From Undaria pinnatifida (Eukaryota; Sar; Phaeophyceae; Laminariales; Alariaceae): DNA of 64,000 nucleotides. The notes beneath the pieces were generated by a model, which saw only the letters and a list, made by a program, of their open reading frames with translations, ran no database searches and had not been told where the DNA came from. Every line of letters starts with the position of its first letter. Positions within the stretch are counted from its first letter, which is position 1. Positions 1-8,894 of this stretch are shown here, one piece after another. The translations under genes and the position numbers were made by a program. The stretch covers positions 14,097,665-14,161,664 of the forward strand of contig JABAKD010000013.1 in the NCBI GenBank assembly GCA_012845835.1, in the 5' to 3' direction.

Positions 1-89
1 GGGGAAAAGGGAGAAAGCAAGAGAGGGGGGGGGGGGGGAAGAGGGGGGCATAATTCCCAAGAGACTATAGTCTGGGTCTGGCCATCATC

Positions 90-517
90 TTTTTTTTTTT
101 TTTTTTCATCCTCCGGCGGATGGGGGAAAATATAGCTTTAGCTCACCACACTTCCACGTATTTTCATACGCGTCGTTTGTCGATTTAACTCAGTTGCTTT
201 CGCAGCCCAACGCTAGCTGGCGCACCCTTCGGGTCCCATTGTAGGTATAGCGTAAGCTGTCCTTATCAGTGGTCTTAGTTACAACCCCGGCAGCGCAAGC
301 TGCCGTTGTATACGGATGCGTGTGTATGTCGACCCGGCCTGTCCCCTGAGGGTCAGTTTCGGTGGAGATAGCCACCCGGAATGCCATCTTTCCGGGTAGT
401 GTGGGACTTACTTGCGCAAGCTCACCCACTAACAAAACCCCTGGCCATGGGAGATGGCCTTCCGCCGGACTTGGTCCAGTTACGGTCCACCCTACCCATT
501 CGGGCGTTGGTCCTCGA
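90..517 (-). mobile_element. Family B short retroelement with poly(A) tail, inserted in A
   Basis: A 428-bp insertion bounded by ATCATC at 84-89 and 518-523. The T-run at its left end is a poly(A) tail on the minus strand. It is preceded by a small palindrome (CATCC/GGATG stem around TCCGGC). The 5' edge ...GGTCCTC is the same as in the copy at 34905-35333, so about 425 bp looks like full length. One minus-strand frame stays open through the element and ends ...LALGCESN; the same ending survives at 35007. This suggests a LINE 3' end or a LINE-mobilised element. The long open frame at 190-630 is a chimera of B and flanking A sequence. Confidence 0.75.
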
Positions 518-685
518 ATCATCGTCTTGAAGTTTTTGGGCGTTCCAAAGGCCGTCACGAGATAGCACAAGACCGCCCTGACTTCTCCGTTATGTTGCGT
601 TCTCTCCCCAGTGCTATATTGATGATGCAACTGGTACCCTTTATGAGCCCATGCCGTTTGTAGTCAGTTCTTGTAGGGTCTGCTA

Positions 686-845
686 CTATGACATTTCTTC
701 TGTTTTCCTTTCCTTGCTCCCTTTTCTCGTCTTGTCTTTTCTTGTTTTTCTTGTCTTTGCATTTTTTCTTTCCTCCCCTTTTTCGTTTTTTCGTTTTCTT
801 GTATTTTCTTTCCCTTCACTTTATCTCCTTTCTGTTTTTTCCAAT
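686..845. repeat. Homopyrimidine/homopurine tract inside family A
   Basis: About 160 bp are almost entirely T and C on the + strand. The same position in other A copies holds a tract of the same composition but different sequence (3307-3512, 10338-10540, 11318-11520, 19685-19840, 27570-27650). Frames that read through it (FFLSL-like or KKRKE-like) are composition artefacts. Confidence 0.85.
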
Positions 846-1100
846 TGACTTGCTTCTGTCGTTTGTATGCGTAGTCTACGTGCAATATATACGTGGTAGT
901 AGTATGGACCTGGCACATCGTAGCAGGCTGACTCCCGATTTTACTTTCATGTGTTTCTGGTGGAGGCATGAATTGCGTCAGCTGTGATTGAGATATACGC
1001 GTGTACCACCACCTACCTTTGGTTTTTTGTGTTTTGACTTGCTTCTGCCGTACGTGTGCGTAGTGAAAGGTACTACGTGCAATATAAACGTGGTGTAGTA

Positions 1101-1196
1101 ACACGCGCGATCGGAGTATCACACACAGCTTGCAAAGATGAGTTTCGACAAAATATTCGATCTCACAGCTAGAGGAGTGTATTTCAATTTTTAAAA
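1101..1196 (+). mobile_element. Family E retroelement fragment, 5'-truncated
   Basis: The segment from GATCGGAGTATC through GAGTGTATTTCAATTTTT matches E copies at 13380-13480 and, inverted, at 17125-17353, 20405-20640, 27158-27259 and 35418-35610. Similar flanking words (ACGTGGTGTAGTA before, ACGTGTAGTAGTA after) look like a decayed target duplication within family A. Confidence 0.6.
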
Positions 1197-1319
1197 TATA
1201 CGTGTAGTAGTATCGACCTGGCACATTGTAGACTGACTCCCGATTTTACTTTTGATATGTTTCTGGTGGAGGCATGAATTGCGTCAGCTGTGATTGATTT
1301 ACGCGTGTACAGTAGGGGT

Positions 1320-1476
1320 CCCGGTTTAGCGGTTCCCTGTTTAGCGGTTGGACCCGATTTAGCGGTTCAAAATTCTGCTGACACCGCGGTACCCCGCTTT
1401 AGCGGTTGTACAACCGCTAAATCGGATTGTTACCGGTTTAGCGGTTGTTTGGGGTCATTTCGGCTGGAATAGCGGT
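1320..1476. repeat. Left subterminal array of GGTTTAGCGGTT
   Basis: Variants of the motif occur near 1324, 1344, 1360, 1397, 1411 (inverted), 1435 and 1470. The pair at 1395-1425 forms a hairpin (TTTAGCGGTTGT/ACAACCGCTAAA). Such arrays are typical transposase-binding regions; this role is inferred. Confidence 0.75.
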
Positions 1477-1601
1477 TGTGTACATACCCCGGGGAACGAC
1501 GGGTCACTTTCTGCTGCAAACCTCGCCGGCACTCACACACACTTTCACAGCAGTATACAAACGGCCTACCCACTGCGGTTCGCAGCTACCCGTTCAGAAC
1601 C

Positions 1602-2042
1602 ATGCCGTGCGCGGCGTTAGAATTCTGCAAGTTTCCGCACATGACACCGGGTGCAACCGATGGGCATCTGTGTCGCGGTGAGTGTGGAGGCCGCCTGCAC
1701 GGCGCTTGCGGCGAGGTAGAGGATCCTGACGGAAACGAGATGAACCGCATTTGCCAGTCTTGCTCTGGAAACGTGGTGAACGACACCTGCGGCAAGGACA
1801 AAGGTCCTTCTGAAGACGAGCTAGACGAGGGGTTCGAGAGTCCGGAAGAAGTTTCCTTGATGGCGCCACCGCCGTACTCGGAAATCTCGTCGCTTTTTGG
1901 GCAGCTAGAGCAGTACGCAGAGTCGTGTGGTATATCAGAGGCAGGGTGCTATCTTCGCAAGGCGAAGATGTCCTTTCTCGCAGCGCATGCCTCTAGGCCA
2001 GCAAGGCAGACGGATATCCGCGCCATGTTTTCTAAGACGTAG
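1602..2042 (+). CDS. Cys/His-rich putative zinc-binding protein in DNA element
   Basis: This 146-residue frame starts at the ATG at 1602. The frame is open upstream, but the upstream part is low-complexity and probably not coding. The first 55 residues carry Cys/His at 3, 9, 13, 22, 24, 28, 33, 36, 51 and 54, including HLCRGEC, LHGAC and ICQSC. That pattern suggests a two-site zinc-binding fold. An acidic Ser/Glu linker follows (SEDELDEGFESPEE), then a C-terminal part ending in MFSKT. Its position between the two ends of a DNA element suggests a transposon-derived DNA-binding or accessory protein, perhaps the remnant N-terminus of a transposase. No named family was recognised. Confidence 0.45.
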   Translation: MPCAALEFCKFPHMTPGATDGHLCRGECGGRLHGACGEVEDPDGNEMNRICQSCSGNVVNDTCGKDKGPSEDELDEGFESPEEVSLMAPPPYSEISSLFGQLEQYAESCGISEAGCYLRKAKMSFLAAHASRPARQTDIRAMFSKT

Positions 2043-2464
2043 TCGAGTGTACAGCAGTACTCTCCGAGGTTCCTGTAGAGTACGAAGTGTGAAGTACGAG
2101 TACACCACACTTTTTTTGTTTTGTGTTTCCTTAGAGTGTTTCAAGTCCAAACTCCGGGGCACACGCTGCGGTTTGTAGCAAGACGAGCAGGAGCGTACAG
2201 CAGTAGAAGGGGGGTTCCAGCAGGTGTTATGTGCACGTACAGTATGTTACCCGGATGCGGGTACACACAGGTGGTGGTTCTCTTCGCGATGCTTGATACG
2301 TTTCACCTAAGTTTTAATGTCTATCCCGCACTACCGCTGCTGTATTCGTACTACTGGTCCCGCGGCAATCATGCTGTACTGCTATATTCAGCAGCCACAT
2401 ATGACGCTATCTAGTTTTGATCGCAATGGCAACGCTACTTTCATTCCCAGTATATGGGCTTTTA

Positions 2465-2600
2465 CCCGGTTTAGCGGTTGTAAACCGCTAAATTGGGACC
2501 CAGAATAGCGGTTATTAACCGCTAAACCGGTTTACCGGGCGGTCCCGGTTTAGCGGTTATTTCGCCCTTTGGCACTAGGGACCGCTAAACCGGGACCCCT
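2465..2600. repeat. Right subterminal array of GGTTTAGCGGTT
   Basis: Motif copies in both orientations occur near 2470, 2485 (inverted), 2503/2515 (head-to-head, GCGGTTATTAACCGC), 2547 and 2580 (inverted, merging into the terminal repeat). The motif is the same as in the left end of the element. Confidence 0.75.
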
Positions 2601-2604
2601 ACTG

Positions 2605-2727
2605 GGCCACCTTTGGTTTGTGTTTTTCCATGGGGTATTCCTCAGCTCCAGGGTGACTGGAGCCTGTCCTGTGACCGCTGACTTGATCATGCGAGTTAAT
2701 GTGAGACAACGACAACAACAACAACAA
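2605..2727 (-). mobile_element. Family A copy 1, 3' tail with (AAC)n
   Basis: This continues the A copy interrupted by the DNA element. It contains GGGGTATTCCTCAGCTCCAG, GTGACCGCTGACTTGATCAT and GAGTTAATGTGAGA, followed by (AAC)n at 2708-2727. Confidence 0.7.
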
Positions 2728-2826
2728 ATTGTATGGACCTGGGACATCGGAATAGGTTGACTTCCGATTTCACTTCTTAAGTTTATACCAACCAGGTAAA
2801 TATGACAGAAGTGGCGTGTCTTACGT

Positions 2827-3055
2827 CAGTCGTGTTGTTGTTGTCTCACATTAACTCCTGTCAAAAATATAGTCCGTGTGATCACATAGAAGAGGAGCTG
2901 AAGCCCTAGGAAGATCCGAAATCCAAATGAAATCAAACTCGTCCGGGAAATACTACGCTTTCCCGCCTAAAAACGCGCGATACGAAGAAGGCGCACAAGT
3001 GAAATGATCTAATGTGCAAACTGAACTCACATGGCCGCGGGTATCCACAATGCCG
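2827..3055 (+). mobile_element. Family C, left-end fragment
   Basis: It starts GTTGTTGTTGTCTCACATTA and matches the left 230 bp of the fuller C copies (21528-22797 and 28090-29358, the latter inverted). It includes GAAGATCCGAAA, the CTTTCCCGCCTAAAAACGC segment and ACATGGCCGCGGGTATCCAC. Confidence 0.65.
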
Positions 3056-3084
3056 TCTTTGGTCAGTTCCTAGGGTCTGCTAGG

Positions 3085-3725
3085 GGGAGCGTCATGCGCA
3101 AGAGACTGAAGTCTGGGTTTGGCTATCATCGTATTGAAAGTTGTGGGCCTTCTAATGGCGGTCACAAGATAGCATAAGACCGCTCTGACTTCTTCGCTCA
3201 TGGTTGCATTCTCTCCCAGTTGCCATTGATGATGAACGTGATACCCTCTGTTAGCTCAATGCCATCCTTCAAGCCTTAGCCAATTCCTAGGGTCTGCTAG
3301 TATGACATTTTTTTTTCTCTTCTTTTTGCTTTCTTCTCTTCTTGTTTCTCCCTTGCCTTGCTTCCTCTTCTTGTCTTGTCTTTTCCTGCTTTTCTTGTCA
3401 TTTTCTTCTCTTTTCTTGCCTTTTTCGTTTTTGTTTCGTTTTTTTTCCCTTTCTTTCCTTTCCTTTATCTTATTTCCTTTTCTTTTCTTTGTTTCTTTTT
3501 TTTCAATTGACCTACGCCTGTCGTGCGTATGCGTAATGATAGATACTACGTGTAATATTCTACGTGGTAGTCTTCCTTGGGTGGCAATCGGAATAGTTGG
3601 TTTCTCCAGGCGTGAGTAATGAGACGTAAGCACCGGCATGGACCTGGCACATCGTAGACTGACTCCCGATTTCACTTGTATAAGTTTCTGGTGGAGGCAT
3701 GAATTGCGTCAGCTGTGATATATGC
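3085..3725 (-). mobile_element. Family A, copy 2
   Basis: An uninterrupted A copy on the minus strand. It runs from AGGGGGAGCGTCATGCGCAA through the CTAGGGTCTGCTAGTATGAC junction and a polypyrimidine tract (3307-3512) to GCGTCAGCTGTGATATATGC. The (AAC)n tail module is missing, so the copy is 3'-incomplete or rearranged. Confidence 0.7.
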
Positions 3726-4827
3726 ATATGTACCATTTTGTTTTTTTTGCCTAGTCCGTCCCTTTTTCTCCGCCGGCGCAGAGTTTTTTTGGTGTGCTTT
3801 CTTCTGCAATGCGATCAGACTACCCGTCGGTATATTATCAGCCGTGTGCCGGGCTCATGGGACGTCCGTGGCGCGAGCTATGGCCGCGGAAAGCCGCCGA
3901 GACTGGCTCTATTTTGCGGGGTACGAGACACTTCTGTCCCCGGGCAACCACACACTAGACGTATTTAAGCCTCGAGGTTAGGTCTTAAGTACTTCCAACT
4001 GGAAGAGCTAGGCCATTCGATATTTCGACCTTAAACGCAGAAATAGTGGTCTCTTTCAGTACGCATAAAAAGAAAAGCCGAGGAAAGATCAAACTACTTG
4101 AAAATAGACTATGATATTTCTGCACTACTCCAGACGCAGATGGCAAGACGAGGATTTATGTCCTGAGTCAGCACATGAGTGGGTGGAAACTTCGAGAAAG
4201 ACCCTCCCCTGCCCATGCTGTGCGAGCTTGAACAAACGGCCAAAACAAATAACTGGTGCCTGGCAAAAACATTGAGTGCTTCGTACTCCATACTCGCTTC
4301 ATATGTAGGATACCTCGCAGGCGTCTGCCGCCTTCGGTGTGCCTCAGTGTGGCAGTCAGTACAGCAGCACAGCAGGACTGGCCCTCAACCCGGTTCAATT
4401 TCCACCCTCGAAATGTAGGCATCCGTCTGATGTTTCCTCGAGCTTTTGTCGTCTGAAATGCTGTTGTTTGCTGGAAAATACTCGGAAAATTGCTTCAAAT
4501 ATGCACTTGGGCCAAAATGTGCCCAAGTGCATATTTTGGGAAAATCCATATCTCGCCGTGGTCTGCCGTGGTCGTTAGGTCGATAAAATAGACCTATTTT
4601 GTAGACATTTAAGACACGATAGGGCTTAATTTGGTTTAGAGCCTAAAATATAGGCATATCGTCAGGCTTAAATACGTCTACTACACACACGGCGCGGTGG
4701 AACTTTAGTACTCGCACGTACATCGGGGTGGCATCAAAATGTATTTGCGAGAGAATTTTCCCGCACTGCTAGACGCGGGCGCGGTGTATATGTACCCGCT
4801 GCAACGACGTGAACTATGTCATTACTG
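3726..4827. other. Unassigned region
   Basis: No gene was recognised. A short open frame at 3715-3981 resembles no family I know. The only clear structure is a perfect hairpin at 4497-4536. A few short degenerate words near 4580-4680 (TAGACATTTAAGACACGATA and similar) look like decayed repeats. Confidence 0.4.
4497..4536. repeat. Perfect 16-bp stem hairpin
   Basis: AAATATGCACTTGGGC at 4497-4512 is the exact reverse complement of 4521-4536, with an 8-nt loop (CAAAATGT). It lies in sequence with no gene and no T-run next to it. Confidence 0.8.
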
Positions 4828-4969
4828 TGAGTTCTCCCTCACAATTGACACGGTGGATACCATACAGCAGTAGCGAAACCTGTATAAAGAGATATAAAGT
4901 AGCAACACAACCCAAGCAAAAGTAAAGATGTGCACACAACAGACCATATCGGCAACAAACATCGGTATG
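4828..4969. repeat. Direct-repeat unit 1 upstream of the OTU genes
   Basis: The stretch GTGAGTTCTCCCTCACAATT through GCAACAAACATCGGTATG is repeated almost unchanged at 5188-5332 and, shortened, at 5836-5887. It marks a partial triplication around the OTU-like genes. Confidence 0.75.
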
Positions 4970-5289
4970 AACTGTCTACGATCACAGCAGCAGCAAGCAA
5001 CCGCAGAGAGCGGCAATAATATATAGATCATAAAAAATCAAATTTTATTGAGAACGGGATTTTTTTCTGGATGGACCGAGGAGAATAAATACACAAGACG
5101 TTTACTCTCATCAAAAGAACATACACAGCGGTTTTACAATAGAGCACCACCAGCAAGCAGCACGTAGTCCATAGACTCTAAGTTTACTGCGAGTTCTCCC
5201 TCACAATTGACACGGTGGATACCATACAGCAGTAGCGAAACCTGTGTAAAGAGATATAAAGTAGCAACACAACTCAAGCAAAAGTAACG

Positions 5290-5727
5290 ATGTGCACACA
5301 ACAGACCATATCGGCAACAAACATCGGTATAAGCACGCGGGGAAAAATACTGGACACAGAAAACACACAACAAATTGACACCAATGATTCCTCTAACAGC
5401 AGCGACAGCAGTACAAACCCATCACACAGCGAAAATGATCAAGACAACAATAGCGGCAACAATAACAATTCTGGTCAATGGTCCATTATTCCCGAGATTG
5501 GTGATGGTGCATGTTTATTAAGATGTATCTCGCGTCGTGTGCACAACAACCCAGCTTTACATCACATCGTCCGTGCACATATTATTGCCCACATCAAAAC
5601 CAATTTGTACACCGTTATCCCAGGATCAGGTTTCAACACCTTCCACGACAGCATCTTAGCTGGAGCAAATCAAGGTCATGTAGATAATAAAGAATCATTT
5701 GTCGGTGTAAACAAGATATTTTTCTGA
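5290..5727 (+). pseudogene. OTU-like cysteine protease, truncated copy
   Basis: This 145-residue frame has a good ATG (MCTQQTISATN). A Ser/Asn/Asp-rich spacer (SSNSSDSSTN, NNNNSG) leads into the first half of an OTU domain, GDGACLLRCIS. There D-G-x-C matches the catalytic Asp/Cys motif of OTU deubiquitinases. After LAGANQ the similarity to the second copy stops and an unrelated 18-residue tail ends at 5727. The catalytic His half is therefore missing. The region 5144-5680 is a direct duplication of 5791-6232. Confidence 0.6.
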
Positions 5728-5835
5728 ACGGAACAAACAACGCCAACGTGCCCGAAAAAGTTCCGTTTGTCTTGCAAAGTTCCGTCAGCAGCACCACCAG
5801 CAAGCAGCACGTAGTCCATAGACTCTAAGTTTACT

Positions 5836-6492
5836 GTGAGTTCTCCCTCACAATTGACACGGTGGTTACCATACAGCAGTAGCGAATTAAGCGCGCGGGG
5901 AAAAATACTGGACACAGAAAACACACAACAAATTGACACCAATGATTCCTCTAACAGCAGCGACAGCAGTACAAACCCATCACACAGCGAAAATGATCAA
6001 GACAACAACAGCGGCAACAATAACAATTCTGGTCAATGGTCCATTATTCCCGATAATGGTGATGGTGCATGTTTATTAAGATGTATCTCGCGTCGTGTGC
6101 ACAACAACCCAGCTTTACATCACATCGTCCGTGCACATATCATTGCCCACATCACAACCAATTTGTACACCGTTATCCCAGGATCAGGTTTCAACACTTT
6201 CCACGACAGCATCTTAGCTGGAGCAAATCAAGAACTTGTGGAAGTCGCTGGATCTCAACCTACTACATATTCGAGTGTCGAAGAGTATCTCCACTTCATG
6301 TCACAGCCTTACGCATATGCTACAAACGTAGAATTAATTGCTGCCACGCAGTTATACGGAGTGGACTTTCGAATAACTTATCACACCGAGCCTCAGCAAT
6401 ATCCCAACCCTCCTCCTCCAAATGTCTGTGATATCTTATATTATCCACATTCTTTCCACTACGCATCCCTCCGATATACACCTTCTGCATAA
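5836..6492 (+). CDS. OTU-like cysteine protease (full domain, start unclear)
   Basis: The open frame codes for about 218 residues with a complete-looking OTU domain. It has GDGACLLRCIS (catalytic Asp and Cys), a middle block YATNVELIAATQLYGVDFRI, and a C-terminal HSFHYASLRY supplying the His. OTU proteases cleave ubiquitin chains, and OTU domains are also carried by some transposons (for example Helentron-type elements) and large DNA viruses. There is no ATG upstream of the domain in this copy. The segment that holds the ATG in copy 1 is absent, so the start is either lost or provided by an unseen exon. The flanking repeats suggest the pair travels with a mobile element. The domain call is firm; host function and expression are unknown. 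Confidence 0.6.
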   Translation: MSSPSQLTRWLPYSSSELSARGKILDTENTQQIDTNDSSNSSDSSTNPSHSENDQDNNSGNNNNSGQWSIIPDNGDGACLLRCISRRVHNNPALHHIVRAHIIAHITTNLYTVIPGSGFNTFHDSILAGANQELVEVAGSQPTTYSSVEEYLHFMSQPYAYATNVELIAATQLYGVDFRITYHTEPQQYPNPPPPNVCDILYYPHSFHYASLRYTPSA

Positions 6493-6574
6493 ATACTTCA
6501 TCATCAGTTGTAGTCATTCGACTTGCGTCGCCCCCGGGAGGCACGTGTCCACCTCCCGAAGGGGAACCTTGTAT

Positions 6575-6746
6575 GCGTGTACCATCTTGGGTTGTGTGTG
6601 TGTGTTTTTCCCTGGGGTATTCCTCAGCTCCAGAGTGACTGGAGCCTGTCCTGTGACCACGGACTTGATTATGCGAGTTAATGTGAGAACAACAACAACA
6701 ACACCAACACCAACACCACCACCACCAACAACAACAACAACAACAA
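6575..6746 (-). mobile_element. Family A, 3'-end fragment with long (AAC)n tail
   Basis: Only the last 110 bp of A (GTGTACCATCTTGGG.. to GAGTTAATGTGAGA) are present, followed by an (AAC)n/(ACC)n run at 6687-6746. This is a 5'-truncated copy placed directly against family C copy 1. Confidence 0.7.
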
Positions 6747-7795
6747 CTCAACCCCGGCATAGAGTTCCCCCGCTCTCGCAACTAGCCAACTCGCGACTAC
6801 AAACTACAGCAGCGGTTAGGCTGCCTGCACCGTGCGAACCGCGTGGTAATCGTGAGCATAGACGAACGCGCCTGCTGTCTGGAGTGCTGTCAGAGTGACG
6901 ACCCGCGGGAATGCAGTGAAGAAAGATCAATCGAACAAAAAAAACACCTCACGAATAGCAATGACCGCCCCGTCTTCCCGAGTTATCTGACAGGTTGCTT
7001 GCGCAGCTACGACGCCCGTGCCTGAAAAATTGAAAATTGCGGGGGGTCGTTCCCCATGAAGGTATAGACTACAACTCTACCAAATCTACAAAAATCAGTG
7101 ACGTACGTAACATGTTGTACTACTGGTTCGCAAAAAAAAACTAAAAAAAGACGATCGCTGCCCTCGTGGTGATGGTGTGCATGCGGGTCGTGGGTCTCAG
7201 TGTGCCATCCTCCTGCTGTGGTTCTCCATGGCCGCCTCATTGCCTTAGCTCACTCGGCTCGCTCATTCGCACTTGCTCTCGTTGACACTCAGTTCCAATC
7301 GGTTCCCCTTCTCCCATGTCCCTAAAACAATGCTCCTCGCAGCTTGCGGTGCTGACCTGAAAAACGAAAGTTCTCGTTCAGGGAGAGTTCAATCCGTCTA
7401 CTCTCCGCCCGTCGACGCTCAGTCGCCCTCCTCCTTCGTCGTCGAATCCAGCCCCCTGCCGGCGCAGTTCCTTCCACTTGACCTAAGACTGCGCCGTACT
7501 GTGGCTCGTGGTGGCGCCTGCCTCCGCGCACGAGCATTCCGGTTATGCATTGCTGCTCCGCCGCTGCTGCCTAACAAGACGGGCGAATCGTAGGTGACCA
7601 TGCCTAACGCACCACGTACGACCCAACTCTACCGCCACGCGTGAGCCTCGCGGCCACACGCAGCAGCAAGAAGCTATCACTCCTTGAGAGTGAGTCCGGC
7701 CTTACACCCACCACAAAGACCCCCCCCACTCGCTACAAGCCTGCTAGGGCATTCCTCGCAGCATGCCTTGCCGAGGCGGCAACGGGAACGGAGGT
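6747..7795 (+). mobile_element. Family C, copy 1 (left-truncated)
   Basis: It matches 21750-22797 over its whole length, including CATAGAGTTCCCCC, CGCCTGCTGTCTGGA, TTGAAAATTGCGGGGGGTCG and the C-family ORF (7228-7593). It lacks the left 220 bp. Confidence 0.7.
7228..7593 (+). pseudogene. Family C ORF, copy with early stop
   Basis: This is the same frame as the 122-residue ORFs at 22228-22596 and 28292-28660. A TAG at codon 7 (7246-7248) breaks it, but 105 codons after the stop remain open (ATG at 7273). The frame has no recognised domain and is rich in Ser, Pro, Arg and Ala. Confidence 0.4.
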
Positions 7796-7799
7796 CGAG

Positions 7800-7940
7800 T
7801 GATACATCGATACGCGTGTTAGACCTTTGGATTGTCTGTGTTTTTTATCTGGGGTATTCCTCAGCTCCAAAGTGACCGGAGCCTGTCTGGTTACCACTTG
7901 ATTATGCGAGTTACTATACTGTGAGAACAACGACAACGAT
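7800..7940 (-). mobile_element. Family A, 3'-end fragment
   Basis: It contains GGGGTATTCCTCAGCTCCAA, GTTACCACTTGATTATGCGA and a short AAC run at 7925-7940. Diverged and truncated. Confidence 0.55.
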
Positions 7941-7947
7941 ACCCCCC

Positions 7948-8450
7948 CCTGCAATTTTCTAGCACGGGCGTCGTAGCTGCGATGTCAACTGCTGTGAGGT
8001 AGTTCGAGAAGACGTGGCGATCCTCGATATTTGCATTATGGTTTTTGGTCTGCGATCAAGGTTCGATTGCTCTTGTTTGACTGCATGCCCCGCGGGTCTT
8101 CACTCTGACAGCACTCCAGGCAGCAGGCAGCCGTGTTCGTCTGTGCTCACGATTACCGTGCGGTTCGTACGGTGCAGGCAGCACTCCAGACAGCAACCGC
8201 TCGCTGTAATTTGTAGCCGCAAGTTAGTTGTTGGAACGGGGGAACATTACATGTAGTCTATTCTGTATTTGACTGGATACCCGCCGCTATGTGAGTTTCA
8301 GTTTGTACATTGGATAATTTCACTCGTGCGCCTTCTTCATATCGTGCGCTTTAGGTGCGCCAACGTAGTATTTTCCGGACGAATTTTTATTTCATTTGGA
8401 TTTGCGGATCTTTTCCATAATAGTTCTCAGCACCTCTGTGCTAAAGGGAC
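7948..8450 (-). mobile_element. Family C, left-half fragment (inverted)
   Basis: In reverse complement this matches the left half of C (AGCACGGGCGTCGTAGCTGC through GCACCTCTGTG). It contains a short internal duplication of the GCAGGCAGC/CACTCCAG segment. It is followed by degenerate CCCTAA-type repeats. Confidence 0.6.
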
Positions 8451-8490
8451 GGGTGTCGTACATTATTTTGTTTTTCGCCATGGATGGAAC

Positions 8491-8540
8491 TAACCCTCAT
8501 CCTAACCCTAGCCCTAACTGATAACCAACCTTAACCCATA
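8491..8540. repeat. Degenerate telomere-like CCCTAA repeats
   Basis: CCCTCATCCTAACCCTAGCC and neighbours give about six imperfect CCCTAA units, lying between two family C fragments. Confidence 0.55.
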
Positions 8541-8544
8541 CCAG

Positions 8545-8800
8545 GTTGTTGTTGTTGTTGTTGTTTTCTCACATTAACTCTTGTCAAACATCCAGAGTCC
8601 GTGGTCACACAAAGGTGCTGGAGCCCTAGGAAGATCCGAAAAACCAAGTGAAATCAAAATTCGTCAGGGAAATACTACGCTTTCCCGCCTAAAAACGCAC
8701 GATACGGAAAAAGGCGCACAAGTGAAAAGGTCAAATGTGCCAACTGAACTCACATGGCCGCGGGTATCCACTCAACTACAGCATAGAGTTCCCCCGTTCC
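8545..8800 (+). mobile_element. Family C, left-end fragment
   Basis: It starts with (GTT)n at 8545-8564 and runs through TCTCACATTAACTCTTGTCA, AGATCCGAAAA and CGCGGGTATCCACTCAACTA. Confidence 0.65.
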
Positions 8801-8894
8801 CACAACTAACCTGGTGTACCAAATAAATACCGAACGGAGTGCCTCACTGAGGTGAAATGGTTGAAAAAACACAATAAAAATGTGTATCACCGCC

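Larger units (their letters stand above)
47..1309 (-). mobile_element. Repeat family A, copy 1 (main part), with nested insertions
   Basis: This is a dispersed non-autonomous repeat, recognised by comparison with copies at 3085-3725, 10004-10760, 14800-15465, 19655-20262 and 27033-27660. Read on the minus strand, the family runs from a 5' part containing ATGGCATTGGGCTAACAGAG-like sequence, through a purine-rich tract, to a conserved 3' end GTGACCACGGACT..GAGTTAATGTGAGA plus (AAC)n. This copy is interrupted by a family B element (90-517), a family E fragment (about 1101-1196) and a DNA element (1310-2604); its 3' tail resumes at 2605. No conserved protein was found. The boundaries are by eye. 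Confidence 0.7.
1310..2604. mobile_element. DNA element with TIRs and subterminal GGTTTAGCGGTT arrays
   Basis: The element starts CAGTAGGGGTCCCGGTTTAG and ends with the inverted complement of that sequence. It therefore has terminal inverted repeats of about 24 bp. Inside each end, the 12-bp motif GGTTTAGCGGTT recurs in both orientations (about seven times at 1320-1475 and five at 2465-2600). It splits a family A copy: A sequence stops at 1309 and resumes at 2605. A Cys-rich ORF lies at 1602-2042, and no transposase catalytic domain was seen. This fits a non-autonomous cut-and-paste element whose subterminal motifs bind transposase. No clear target duplication was found, so the superfamily is unassigned. 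Confidence 0.7.

Noticed and set aside
190-630. 146-codon minus-strand frame as one gene
   Set aside because: It crosses the B insertion border at 517, so it is a chance fusion of two repeats.
1302-2612. Target-site duplication of the GGTTTAGCGGTT element
   Set aside because: Flanks compared at 2-9 bp; no convincing direct repeat was found, so no superfamily is assigned.
3256-3675. Lys/Arg/Glu-rich and Phe/Leu/Ser-rich frames (also at 664, 10170, 11204, 27465)
   Set aside because: They read through the purine/pyrimidine tract of family A; composition explains them and frames are not conserved between copies.
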